64,000 bases of DNA. It comes from Hymenobacter siberiensis (GTDB lineage Bacteria > Bacteroidota > Bacteroidia > Cytophagales > Hymenobacteraceae). The notes under the pieces are model-generated. The model saw nothing but the letters and a program-made list of their open reading frames with translations, was not told the DNA's origin and ran no database searches. The DNA lies in NCBI RefSeq assembly GCF_018967865.2, contig NZ_JAHLZY020000001.1, forward strand, positions 2,914,001 through 2,978,000. The letters run 5' to 3'. Below are positions 43,400 through 51,610 of the stretch, in pieces (the first letter of the stretch is position 1; each line of letters begins with the position of its first letter). The position numbers and the translations under genes were made by a program.

Positions 43400-44719
43400 A
43401 TGGCCCTGCTCTCCCAATCCGAAGCCCAGACCATCCTCAAAAAAGTCCTCAGCTTCAGCACCGCCGACGAGTGCGAGGCCACCCTCACGGGCACCAGCGG
43501 CGGCAACGTGCGCTCGGCCCGCAACTCCATCAGCACGGCGGGCGCAGCCGAGAACGTGGCGCTGGCGGTGCAGTCGCGCTTTGGCAAGCGCAGCGGCACC
43601 GCCACCTGCAACGAGTTTGATGAGGCCTCGCTGCGCCGCTGCGTGCAGCGGGCCGAGGAAATTGCCCGCCTCGCTCCCGAAAGCCCGGAGTACGTGCCGC
43701 TGCTCGGCCCGCAGACGTATCTGGCATCGCCAAACTCGTTTGCGGCGCGCACGGCTGCCATCACGCCCGACTACCGGGCCGAGCAGATTGGGGCCAGCAT
43801 GGCCCTGTGCGACCAGAAGAAACTTAGCTCAGCCGGCTTCTTTAATGACTCGTCGGGCTTCGTGGCCAAGCGCAACTCCAAGGGCCTGGAGGCTTACCAA
43901 CCGGTGAGCAGCGTCGACTTTTCGATTTCGGTGCGCACGCCCGATGGCACCGGCTCGGGCTACGCCATTGCCAACTACACCGATTTGGCCCGGTTCGACG
44001 CGGCCCGCCTCACGCGGGTGGCGGCCGACAAGGCGGCTTCGTCGGTGAATGCCAAGGCCATTGAGCCGGGCAAATACACCGTGATTCTGGAGCCGGCCGC
44101 GGCCATCGACCTGCTCAATAACATGATGGGGGCCATGGACGCCCGTAACGCCGACGAAGGCCGCAGCTTCCTGAGCAAGAAGGGCGGCGGCAATAAGAAG
44201 GGCGAAAAGGTCTTCGACGAGCGGGTGACCATCTACTCCGACCCTACCCACCCCGACGTGCCCGACCTGACCTTCAGCGACGACGGCCGCCCGCAGCAGA
44301 AAGTGACGTGGATAGACAAAGGCGTGGTGAAAAATCTCTACACCTCGCGCTTCTGGGCCCAGAAAGCCGGCATCCCCGACATTCCGCCCCCCGGCGGCTG
44401 GATTATGGAAGGCGGCACCCAAAGCACCGCCGACCTCATCAAAGGCACCGCCAAAGGCATTCTCGTCACGCGCCTCTACTACATCCGGGCCGTCGACCCG
44501 CAGACGCTGCTCTACACCGGCCTGACGCGCGACGGGACGTTCTACATCGAAAACGGGCAGATTAAATTCCCGGTGAAAAATTTCCGCTTCAACGAAAGCC
44601 CGGTGATTATGCTCAACAACCTGGAGGCGCTGGGCAAGCCCGTGCGCCTGAACGGCAGCCTGGTGCCACCCATGAAAATCCGCGACTTCACCTTCACCAG
44701 CCTGTCGGACGCGGTGTAG
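43400..44719 (+). CDS. TldE/PmbA-like partner, copy 1
   Basis: 439 aa, the non-metal-binding half expected to pair with TldD copy 1. It begins MALLSQSEAQTILKKVLSFS with no signal peptide or Tat motif. It lacks the HExxxH motif and instead reads GKYTVILEPAAAIDLL at the equivalent place. Family landmarks include RNSISTAGAAENVALAVQSR, FVAKRNSKGLEAYQ, EGRSFLSKKGGGNKKGEKVF and GWIMEGGTQSTADLIKGTAK. Length fits PmbA (about 450 aa). If TldD is exported by Tat, this subunit could only follow by co-export as a folded complex; otherwise the pair would be split between compartments. Confidence 0.9.
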   Translation: MALLSQSEAQTILKKVLSFSTADECEATLTGTSGGNVRSARNSISTAGAAENVALAVQSRFGKRSGTATCNEFDEASLRRCVQRAEEIARLAPESPEYVPLLGPQTYLASPNSFAARTAAITPDYRAEQIGASMALCDQKKLSSAGFFNDSSGFVAKRNSKGLEAYQPVSSVDFSISVRTPDGTGSGYAIANYTDLARFDAARLTRVAADKAASSVNAKAIEPGKYTVILEPAAAIDLLNNMMGAMDARNADEGRSFLSKKGGGNKKGEKVFDERVTIYSDPTHPDVPDLTFSDDGRPQQKVTWIDKGVVKNLYTSRFWAQKAGIPDIPPPGGWIMEGGTQSTADLIKGTAKGILVTRLYYIRAVDPQTLLYTGLTRDGTFYIENGQIKFPVKNFRFNESPVIMLNNLEALGKPVRLNGSLVPPMKIRDFTFTSLSDAV

Positions 44720-44723
44720 ACTT

Positions 44724-44801
44724 GTAGCGTGGACTTTTAGTCCGCGCATTAAACGTGACTTTTTCCATGCAAACCACTCGCGGACTAAAAGTCCGCGCTA
44801 C
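44724..44801. repeat. Family A inverted repeat just upstream of tldD-2
   Basis: GTAGCGTGGACTTTTAGTCC at the left pairs with GGACTAAAAGTCCGCGCTAC ending 44801, nine bases before the tldD-2 ATG. It starts 5 bp after the tldE-1 stop. A very similar element stands at the same place before tldD-3. Confidence 0.88.
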
Positions 44802-44810
44802 TCTCACCTT

Positions 44811-46460
44811 ATGAAAAGACGTGACTTTGTAGGACTAACCGGCCTGGCCGCCGGCGCCCTTTTCCTGCCCAGCCTGCCCGGCTTCGGCCATTCGCTGGTA
44901 GACCCCGCCCGCCTGCTGGAGCCCGGCGCCGATGTAGCCATGAAAAAGCGCCTCGCCGATGCCGGCCTGAACGCCGCCAAAGCCGCCGGCGCCAGCTACG
45001 CCGACGTACGCATTGGCCGCTACCTCAACCAAGGCATCTTCACCCGCGAAAAGCAGGTGCAGAACATTGCCAGCACCGAGAGCTACGGCGTGGGTATCCG
45101 CGTGATTGCCAACGGCACCTGGGGCTTCGCCTCCACCAACAACGTGACCGAGGCGGGCATTGCCAAAGCCGCCCAGCTGGCCGTGCAGATTGCCAAGGCC
45201 AACTCGAAGGTGCAGAAGGAAAAGGTGCAGCTGGCCCCGCAGCAGGGCTACGGCGAGGTGAGCTGGAAAGCGCCCATTCAGCAGAATGCGTTTGAGGTGC
45301 CCATCAAGGACAAGGTGGATTTGCTGCTGGGCGTGAACGCCAAAGCCCTGGATATGGGCGTGTCGTTCATCAACTCGGTGCTGTTTCAGGTGAACGAGCA
45401 GAAGTATTTTGCCAGCACCGACGGCTCCTACATCGACCAGGACATTCACCGGATTTACCCCACGTTCGGCGTCACGGCCATCGACCGGGCCAGCGGCAAG
45501 TTCCGCTCGCGCCAGGCCATGAGCTCGCCCGTGGGCATGGGTTACGAGTACCTCACGCCCAAAGCCGCCGATAAAATGGCCGGCCCCACCGGCTCCGACA
45601 TCATCGGCTACAAGTACAGCTACGACATGCTGGAAGACGTGGCCCTGGCCGCCAAGCAGGTGAAGCAGAAGCTGACCTGTAAGTCGGTGACGCCCGGCAA
45701 GTACGACCTCGTGCTCGACCCGCACCACCTGGGCCTCACCATCCACGAAAGCGTGGGCCACCCGCTGGAGCTCGACCGCGTGCTGGGCTACGAAGCTAAC
45801 TTCGCCGGAACCTCGTTTGCCACCCTGGAGTGGAAGGCCAAGGGCATTCCCTACGGCTCGAAAGTGGTGAACATTGTGGCCGATAAGGTGACGCCCAACA
45901 CCTTGGGCGCGGTGGGCTACGACGACGAAGGCGTGAAAACCAAGCGCTGGGACCTCATCAAGGACGGTACGCTGGTGGACTACGAGAAAATCCGGGACCA
46001 AGCGCACATGGTGGGCCAGAAGGAATCGGACGGCTGCTGCTACTCGCAGTCGTGGCAGGATGTGCAGTTCCAGCGCATGCCCAACGTGAGCCTGCAGCCC
46101 GGCAAAGCCAAAATGAGCGTGGATGAAATGGTGAGCAAGGTCGATAAGGGCATCTACATCGCCGGCAACGGCTCGTTCTCCATCGACCAGCAGCGCTACA
46201 ACTTCCAGTTCGGCGGGCAGGTGTTCTACGCCATCGAAAAAGGCAAAATCACCGAGATGCTCGAAGACGTGGCCTACCAGGCCAACACCCAGGAATTCTG
46301 GAACTCCTGCGCTGGCTCATGCGACGAAAGTGACTTCCGTTTCTTCGGCGCTTTCAACGACGGCAAGGGCCAGCCCTCGCAGAGCTCGGCCGTGAGCCAC
46401 GGCTCGGCCACCACGCGCTTCAATGGCGTGAACGTGATAAATACGGCGCGGAAAATCTAG
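44811..46460 (+). CDS. TldD-like metallopeptidase, copy 2, with Tat-like signal
   Basis: 549 aa, collinear with copy 1 without gaps and visibly its closest relative. It retains MKRRDFVGLTGLAAGALFLP, HESVGHPLELDR and the FWNSCAGSC cysteine. Differences cluster in variable surface-like stretches, for example FINSVLFQVNEQKYF and AGPTGSDIIGYKYSYDML, while the catalytic region is unchanged, suggesting retention under selection, not decay. It starts with ATG rather than the TTG of copy 1, and is preceded 9 bp upstream by a family A inverted repeat. The partner TldE copy 2 follows after a 506-bp gap that carries a broken four-helix-bundle gene. Confidence 0.9.
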   Translation: MKRRDFVGLTGLAAGALFLPSLPGFGHSLVDPARLLEPGADVAMKKRLADAGLNAAKAAGASYADVRIGRYLNQGIFTREKQVQNIASTESYGVGIRVIANGTWGFASTNNVTEAGIAKAAQLAVQIAKANSKVQKEKVQLAPQQGYGEVSWKAPIQQNAFEVPIKDKVDLLLGVNAKALDMGVSFINSVLFQVNEQKYFASTDGSYIDQDIHRIYPTFGVTAIDRASGKFRSRQAMSSPVGMGYEYLTPKAADKMAGPTGSDIIGYKYSYDMLEDVALAAKQVKQKLTCKSVTPGKYDLVLDPHHLGLTIHESVGHPLELDRVLGYEANFAGTSFATLEWKAKGIPYGSKVVNIVADKVTPNTLGAVGYDDEGVKTKRWDLIKDGTLVDYEKIRDQAHMVGQKESDGCCYSQSWQDVQFQRMPNVSLQPGKAKMSVDEMVSKVDKGIYIAGNGSFSIDQQRYNFQFGGQVFYAIEKGKITEMLEDVAYQANTQEFWNSCAGSCDESDFRFFGAFNDGKGQPSQSSAVSHGSATTRFNGVNVINTARKI

Positions 46461-46462
46461 AA

Positions 46463-46962
46463 AATGTGGGGAATGTGGTTGATGTGGGAAATGTGGGAAA
46501 TGTGGGAAATGTGATGGTAGCAGCAGATTCAGGTACGACTGGCAATGGTTCCAAGGCCGACAATCCGGTTGTGCGGCTCTCCTTTGAGTTGGTATTAGCA
46601 GTACTGGCTTATGTGGAAGAGTTGGAGGCAACTCGTCGCTACGTCGTGGCTCGCCAGCTGCTTCGGTGTGGCACTTCAGTCGGAAGCCAACGTGCGCGAA
46701 GCGCAACATACTGAAAGCCGTGCTGACTTTGTACACAAATGCAAGATTGCTGCGAAGGAAGCTGAAGAAACCGACTACTGGCTCCAGCTCTGCACGCACG
46801 CGCCCAATTACCCAACGCCTCCCATACCCTTGAACGACAAATTATTGAGCGTCCGACGTCTACTGGCCCGCATCATTATTTCCAGCAAAGCCAACGCTGC
46901 CTGAATTCCCACATTCCTTCATTTCCACATTCTCCCATTCTGCACATCTCCACATTTAAAAA
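46463..46962. repeat. Family E inverted arms bracketing a passenger gene
   Basis: Left arm (46463-46513) is a run of GGGAATGTGG / GGGAAATGTG units; the right arm (46903-46962) is rich in CCACATT and CCCACATTCC. The same arms stand in the paralogous tldD-1/tldE-1 gap. Between them here lies the S23-type pseudogene instead of a hairpin. Confidence 0.75.
46514..46904 (+). pseudogene. Frameshifted four-helix-bundle (S23/rRNA-intervening-sequence type) protein
   Basis: Joining two frames at one extra A (46684-46685, GGA-A-GCC) gives a typical S23-family four-helix-bundle protein of about 130 residues: RLSFELVLAVLAYVEELEAT, YVVARQLLRCGTSVG, then ANVREAQHTESRADFVHKCK, AAKEAEETDYWLQL and LLARIIISSKANAA. 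The family includes proteins encoded inside 23S rRNA intervening sequences and many free-standing copies; their role is unknown. The lesion lies exactly within the conserved TSVGANVREA helix junction. It sits inside the family E arms and between tldD-2 and tldE-2, an unusual place for an insertion in a two-subunit operon. Confidence 0.85.
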
Positions 46963-46966
46963 CATC

Positions 46967-48301
46967 ATGGCCATTCTCTCCAAAGACGAAGCCCAGACAA
47001 TCCTAAAAAAGGTCCTCAGTTTCAGCACCGCCGATGAGTGCGATGCCACGCTCAATGGCAACATTAGCGGCAACGTGCGCTCGGCCCGCAACTCCATCAG
47101 CACGGCCGGGGCCAGCGATAACGTGTCGCTGGCCGTGGAAAGCCGCTTTGGCAAGCGCGCCGGCGTAGCCACCTGCAACGAGTTCGACGAAGCCACCCTG
47201 CGCCGCTGCGTGCAGCGGGCCGAGGAAATTGCCCGCCTCGCCCCCGAGAGCCCGGAGTACATGCCGCTGCTGGGGCCGCAGACATACCTGGATGGCAACC
47301 GCTCCTACGCCGCCGCCACCGCCGCCATCGACCCCGACTACCGGGCCGCGCAAATCGGGGCCAGCATGGCGCTCTGCGACCAGAAAAAGCTGAGCTCGGC
47401 GGGCTTCCTCGACGATTCGCACGGCTTCGTGGCCAAGCGCAACTCCAAGGGCCTGGAGGCCTACCAGCGCACGTCCAACGTGACGTTTTCGGTGACGGTG
47501 CGCACGCCCGACGGCACCGGCTCGGGCTACGCCTCGGGCGATTACATCGACTCAAGCAAGATGGACGCGGCCCGCTTCACCAAAGTGGCCGCCGACAAAG
47601 CTGCTGCTTCCATGAAGGCACGGGCCATTGAGCCGGGCAAGTACACCGTGATTATGGAGCCCAATGCCCTGCTCTCGAACGTGGACACCTCGCTCATCGG
47701 CGCGCTCATGGGTGCCCTCGATGCCCGCAACGCCGACGAGGGCCGCAGCTTCCTCAGCAAGAAGGGCGGCGGCAACCGCAAGGGCGAAAAGCTGTTTGAT
47801 GAACGGGTTACCATCTACTCCGACCCGCTGAACCCGGAAATCAGCGACCTCACTTTCAGCGGCGACGGCCGCCCGCTGCAGCGCACCACCTGGATTGACA
47901 AGGGCGTGGTGAAAAACCTGTACGCCTCGCGCTACTGGGCCCAGAAAGCCGGCATCCCCGACCTGCCCCGCCCCAACGGCTGGATTATGGAAGGCGGCAC
48001 CCAAAGCACCGCCGACCTCATCAAAGGCACCGCCAAGGGCATTCTGGTGACGCGCCTGTGGTACATCCGCCCCGTCGACCCGCAGACGCTGCTCTTCACC
48101 GGCCTCACCCGCGACGGCACGTTCTACATCGAAAACGGCCAAATCAAGTTCCCCATCAAGAACTTCCGCTTCAACGAAAGCCCGGTCATCATGCTCAACA
48201 ACCTGGAAGCCATCGGTAAGCCGGTACGGTTAAACGGGAATTTGGTACCGCCGCTCAAGATTCGGGACTTCACGTTCACGAGCCTGTCGGACGCAGTATA
48301 A
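46967..48301 (+). CDS. TldE/PmbA-like partner, copy 2
   Basis: 444 aa, closely similar to copy 1 with a few extra residues in the region after GKYTVIMEPNALLSNVDTSL. It has no signal peptide (MAILSKDEAQTILKKVLSFS) and no HExxxH. Conserved blocks such as EGRSFLSKKGGGNRKGEKLF and GWIMEGGTQSTADL are intact. The gene is closed by a strong terminator at 48361-48398, the clearest transcription stop inside the 20-kb array. That separates the first two TldD/TldE pairs from the third and from the MoxR module. Confidence 0.9.
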   Translation: MAILSKDEAQTILKKVLSFSTADECDATLNGNISGNVRSARNSISTAGASDNVSLAVESRFGKRAGVATCNEFDEATLRRCVQRAEEIARLAPESPEYMPLLGPQTYLDGNRSYAAATAAIDPDYRAAQIGASMALCDQKKLSSAGFLDDSHGFVAKRNSKGLEAYQRTSNVTFSVTVRTPDGTGSGYASGDYIDSSKMDAARFTKVAADKAAASMKARAIEPGKYTVIMEPNALLSNVDTSLIGALMGALDARNADEGRSFLSKKGGGNRKGEKLFDERVTIYSDPLNPEISDLTFSGDGRPLQRTTWIDKGVVKNLYASRYWAQKAGIPDLPRPNGWIMEGGTQSTADLIKGTAKGILVTRLWYIRPVDPQTLLFTGLTRDGTFYIENGQIKFPIKNFRFNESPVIMLNNLEAIGKPVRLNGNLVPPLKIRDFTFTSLSDAV

Positions 48302-48304
48302 AAA

Positions 48305-48333
48305 GTATAGTGGACTCTGCGAGTCCGCGCGTG
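48305..48333. repeat. Solo family A arm after tldE-2
   Basis: TGGACTCTGCGAGTCCGCGC with short flanks, 4 bp beyond the tldE-2 stop. It matches the left arm of the element at 52941-53042; no inverted partner is nearby. Confidence 0.75.
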
Positions 48334-48360
48334 ATTGACGTAATAGAAGCACTTTTTTGA

Positions 48361-48398
48361 AAGCCACCAGTCAACCTCGACTGGTGGCTTTTTTATTT
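48361..48398 (+). terminator. Strong rho-independent terminator after tldE-2
   Basis: AAGCCACCAGTC / GACTGGTGGCTT, a perfect 12-bp stem with a 6-nt loop, followed by a TTTTATTT tract and preceded by TTTTTTGA. Classic intrinsic terminator form. Confidence 0.88.
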
Positions 48399-48446
48399 CC
48401 TGATAAGGCACGGACAACCGCCGCCCCGCCCGCCGCATCTGCTCAC

Positions 48447-48476
48447 TTGGGTACTTACCCCTTACGCCTATCTTGC
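48447..48476 (+). promoter_or_regulatory. Putative promoter for the CarboxypepD_reg-like gene
   Basis: TTG (48447-48449), a 19-nt spacer, then TATCTTGC (48469-48476), close to the Bacteroidota TTG / TAnnTTTG pattern. It lies after the terminator and 24 bp before the ATG at 48500. Confidence 0.45.
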
Positions 48477-48499
48477 GGCTTCATTTCCTACTTCCTGCA

Positions 48500-49699
48500 A
48501 TGAAGCTGACTTTATTAGCTGGCCTGCTACTGGCCGTTATCATTCGTCCGGCCGCCGCGCAATCGCGCCTCACCGGCAAAATTCTCGATGCCGCCACCGG
48601 CCAGCCCATACCCTACGCCAGCATTTCGGTGCTGAGCACTACGGCCGGCACCACCAGCAACGCGGAGGGCGAGTTTGAGCTGAAAGCCGCGCTACCGGGC
48701 CGGCTGGTGATATCGGAGCTGGGCCACCGGCGCGATACGGTGGCAGTAGCCGCCGCCACCGCACCGCTGCTGGTGCGGCTGCAACCGGCGTCGGTACTGC
48801 TGCCCGAGGTGCAAGTGGGCAGCTACCTCGGCGATTTGATTGCGCAAGCCTACCGCCAGTTGCGCCGCACCACCGCTAAAAAAATGTATGGCCAGGCCTT
48901 TTATCGGCAAATTACCCGCATTGCCAACGATGCCACCGAAGTGCAGGAAATGGTGTGGGACGCTGCCACTACCAATGCAGGCATGGATGGCAGCGCCATC
49001 GTTACTGGGCGCTTCGCGAAGAAGATGAAGGCGCAAATAAGCTTCAACAACTTCTCCGTTTTTACCAAAAGGTTTGGCTTTAATATGAAGGACGACAGCC
49101 TAACACAGCGCGGAATCCTGGGGCTGAATACTGCCAGGTTCTACACACTATCGCTACTGGGCGTGACGCAGAGTGAGGGTCAGCAACTGGTCGAAATCGG
49201 TTTTGAGAGCAAGCCGGGGCTGGCACCGCTTACCGCGAAAGGAACTTTGGTTATTAACGAAACTACCCGGCAAGTACTACACCTGCGGTTTGAAACGCCC
49301 GACCTGGTCAACGTCAAGACCAATAGCTTGGTTAGCTTGGTGGTGAAGCTCAAGGACCAGCACTCGGTGTTTGAAATGGATTTTCAGCCGGCTCCAAATG
49401 CAGCCGTCCTCACTTACATCAAGGTCGATTATCGAGCATCTTTGGCTGTACCACTGCAACGCAACGTCGCCATTCAGGCTTCTTCTTTCACGTACTTCTA
49501 CAACAGCCGCGCCACCCCCGATGCCAGCGTGACCTACGCCCCTGCCAAGGGCGGCGAAGTCGATTTGGCACTCATCAAGCAAACTACTTACGACCCCGCT
49601 TTCTGGCAAAACAACGCCGTGGTGAAACGCACCCCACTCGAAGAACAGGTGATGAAATCCTTCGAGCAGAAGGGCGCTTTCGGCACTATGTTGCCGTAG
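48500..49699 (+). CDS. Secreted CarboxypepD_reg-like domain protein
   Basis: 399 aa from the ATG at 48500, which starts the signal peptide MKLTLLAGLLLAVIIRPAAA; a longer frame begins 27 bp earlier. A carboxypeptidase-regulatory-like beta-sandwich follows at about residues 23-105 (LTGKILDAATGQPIPYASIS, GTTSNAEGEFELKA). A roughly 290-residue domain of mixed beta structure then runs to the C-terminus, as in many DUF5686-like or uncharacterised Bacteroidota envelope proteins. It lies between TldD/TldE pairs 2 and 3, behind its own putative promoter and after a terminator. It could be a periplasmic or outer-membrane substrate or adaptor of the peptidases, but nothing in the sequence proves this. 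Confidence 0.8.
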   Translation: MKLTLLAGLLLAVIIRPAAAQSRLTGKILDAATGQPIPYASISVLSTTAGTTSNAEGEFELKAALPGRLVISELGHRRDTVAVAAATAPLLVRLQPASVLLPEVQVGSYLGDLIAQAYRQLRRTTAKKMYGQAFYRQITRIANDATEVQEMVWDAATTNAGMDGSAIVTGRFAKKMKAQISFNNFSVFTKRFGFNMKDDSLTQRGILGLNTARFYTLSLLGVTQSEGQQLVEIGFESKPGLAPLTAKGTLVINETTRQVLHLRFETPDLVNVKTNSLVSLVVKLKDQHSVFEMDFQPAPNAAVLTYIKVDYRASLAVPLQRNVAIQASSFTYFYNSRATPDASVTYAPAKGGEVDLALIKQTTYDPAFWQNNAVVKRTPLEEQVMKSFEQKGAFGTMLP

Positions 49700-49702
49700 C
49701 TT

Positions 49703-49782
49703 GTAGCGCGGACTTTTAGTCCGCGAGTAAACTGCTGCCTAAATTCTATTTCATTCACTTGCGGACTGAAAGTCCGCGCTAC
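49703..49782. repeat. Family A inverted repeat upstream of tldD-3
   Basis: GTAGCGCGGACTTTTAGTCC pairs with GGACTGAAAGTCCGCGCTAC ending 49782, 19 bp before the tldD-3 ATG. It begins 3 bp after the preceding stop codon. The placement mirrors 44724-44801. Confidence 0.88.
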
Positions 49783-49801
49783 ATCTTTTTCTCTGCAACC
49801 T

Positions 49802-51451
49802 ATGAAAAGACGCGACTTTGTGGGCCTCACCGGCCTGGCCGCCGGGGCCCTGTTCCTCCCCAGCCTCCCCGGCTTCGGCCACACGCCCGTCGACCCCGCC
49901 CGCCTGCTGGAGCCGGGGGCCGACGTGGCCGTGAAAAAGCGCCTCGCCGACGCGGCCCTGAACGCCGCCAAAGCCGCCGGGGCCGACTACGCCGACGTGC
50001 GCATCGGCCGCTCGCTGAACCAGTACGTTTTCACCCGCGAGAAGCAGGTGCAGAACATCGTGAGCACCGAGAGCTACGGCGTGGGCATCCGGGTGCTGGT
50101 GGCCGGGTGCTGGGGCTTCGCCTCGACCAGCGTGGTGACGGAGGCCAACCTAGCCGCCACCGCCCGCGAGGCCGTGAACATTGCCAAGGCTAACCGCCTG
50201 GTGATGAAGGAGCCCGTGCAGCTGGCCGCCCAGCAGGGCTACGGCGAGGTAAGCTGGAAAACGCCCATTCAGCAAAGCGCATTCGAGGTGCCGATAAAGC
50301 AGAAGGTAGATTTGCTGCTGGCCGCCAACGCCGCCGCACTGGATGCGGGCGCCAGCTACATCAATTCGGCGCTGTTTCAGGTGAATGAGCAGAAGTATTT
50401 TGCCAGCACCGACGGCTCTTACATCGACCAGGACGTGCACCGGCTCTGGCCCACCTTCAACGCCACGGCGGTGGATACCAAGTCGGGCAAATTCCGCAGC
50501 CGCGAGGCACTGAGCTCGCCGGTGGGCCTGGGCTTCGAGTACCTCACGCCCAGCGCGGCCGAGCAGGTGCGCGGCCCGCAGGGCACCGACACCATCGGCT
50601 ACAAGCTGCGCTACGACATACTGGCCGATGCCGCGCTGGCCGGCAAGCAGGCCAAAGCCAAGCTGACGATGAAATCGGTGACGCCGGGCAAGTACGATTT
50701 GGTGCTCGACCCGGGCCACCTGGGTTTGACCATTCATGAAAGCGTGGGCCACCCTACGGAGCTCGACCGCGTGCTGGGCTACGAGGCCAACTACGCGGGC
50801 ACCTCGTTTGCCACGCTGGAATGGAAGGCCAAAAACCTGCCCTACGGCTCGAAGGAAGTGAACATTGTGGCCGACAAGCTACAGCCCGGCTCGGTGGGCA
50901 ACGTGGGCTACGACGACGAGGGCGTGAAAACCCGCGAGTGGGACCTCATCAAGGACGGCAAGCTGGTGAATTACCAGAAAATCAGGGACCAGGCCCACAT
51001 CGTGGGCCAGAAGGAATCGGATGGCTGCGCCTATGCGCAGAGCTGGGAAGACGTGCAGTTCCAGCGCATGCCCAACGTGAGCCTGCGCCCCGGTACCGCC
51101 AAAATGAGCCCCGATGAGATGGTGAAGGGCGTGGACAAAGGCATTTACATAGCCGGAGAAGGCTCGTTCAGCATCGACCAGCAGCGCTTCAACTTTCAGT
51201 TTGGCGGGCAGCTATTTTTTGCGATTGAGAAGGGCAAAATCACCGAGCAGTTGGAGGACGTGGCCTACCAGTCGAACACCCAGGAGTTCTGGGGGGCCTG
51301 CGCCGGCTCGTGCGACCAGTCGGACTACCGCCTGTTCGGCACTTTCTTCGACGGCAAGGGCCAACCGGCCCAGGTGTCGTCGGTGAGCCACGGCTCGGCC
51401 ACCACGCGCTTCAACGGCGTGAACGTGATTAACACGGCCCGGAAAGTGTAG
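49802..51451 (+). CDS. TldD-like metallopeptidase, copy 3, with Tat-like signal
   Basis: 549 aa, the most divergent of the three copies. It keeps the Tat-like MKRRDFVGLTGLAAGALFLP start and HESVGH, but has PTELDR in place of PLELDR after it, FWGACAGSC in place of FWNSCAGSC around the conserved cysteine, and an altered EAVNIAKANRLVMKEPVQLA helix region. GTDTIGYKLRYDILADAALA and REWDLIKDGKLVNYQK also differ from copies 1 and 2. The older divergence suggests this pair was the first split and that pairs 1 and 2 arose by later tandem duplication. No damage is visible. Confidence 0.9.
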   Translation: MKRRDFVGLTGLAAGALFLPSLPGFGHTPVDPARLLEPGADVAVKKRLADAALNAAKAAGADYADVRIGRSLNQYVFTREKQVQNIVSTESYGVGIRVLVAGCWGFASTSVVTEANLAATAREAVNIAKANRLVMKEPVQLAAQQGYGEVSWKTPIQQSAFEVPIKQKVDLLLAANAAALDAGASYINSALFQVNEQKYFASTDGSYIDQDVHRLWPTFNATAVDTKSGKFRSREALSSPVGLGFEYLTPSAAEQVRGPQGTDTIGYKLRYDILADAALAGKQAKAKLTMKSVTPGKYDLVLDPGHLGLTIHESVGHPTELDRVLGYEANYAGTSFATLEWKAKNLPYGSKEVNIVADKLQPGSVGNVGYDDEGVKTREWDLIKDGKLVNYQKIRDQAHIVGQKESDGCAYAQSWEDVQFQRMPNVSLRPGTAKMSPDEMVKGVDKGIYIAGEGSFSIDQQRFNFQFGGQLFFAIEKGKITEQLEDVAYQSNTQEFWGACAGSCDQSDYRLFGTFFDGKGQPAQVSSVSHGSATTRFNGVNVINTARKV

Positions 51452-51459
51452 CCGCCTAA

Positions 51460-51564
51460 CCTCACCCCCGGCCCCTCTCCTTGGGGAGAGGGGAGCCTGA
51501 CAATTTCCGTTAGTGGCAAAACCGGTATCCCCTCTCCCCAAGGAGAGGGGGTCAGGGGGTGAGG
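51460..51564. repeat. Family D inverted repeat between tldD-3 and tldE-3
   Basis: CCTCACCCCCGGCCCCTCTC at the left and GAGAGGGGGTCAGGGGGTGA at the right are inverted partners, and each arm can itself fold through CTCTCC / GGAGAG. The gap lacks the family E arms that mark the two other tldD/tldE gaps. Confidence 0.85.
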
Positions 51565-51610
51565 TGAACGCCAGAACGTCCCATCTCTAAACTATCTGCA
51601 AAATCATCCA

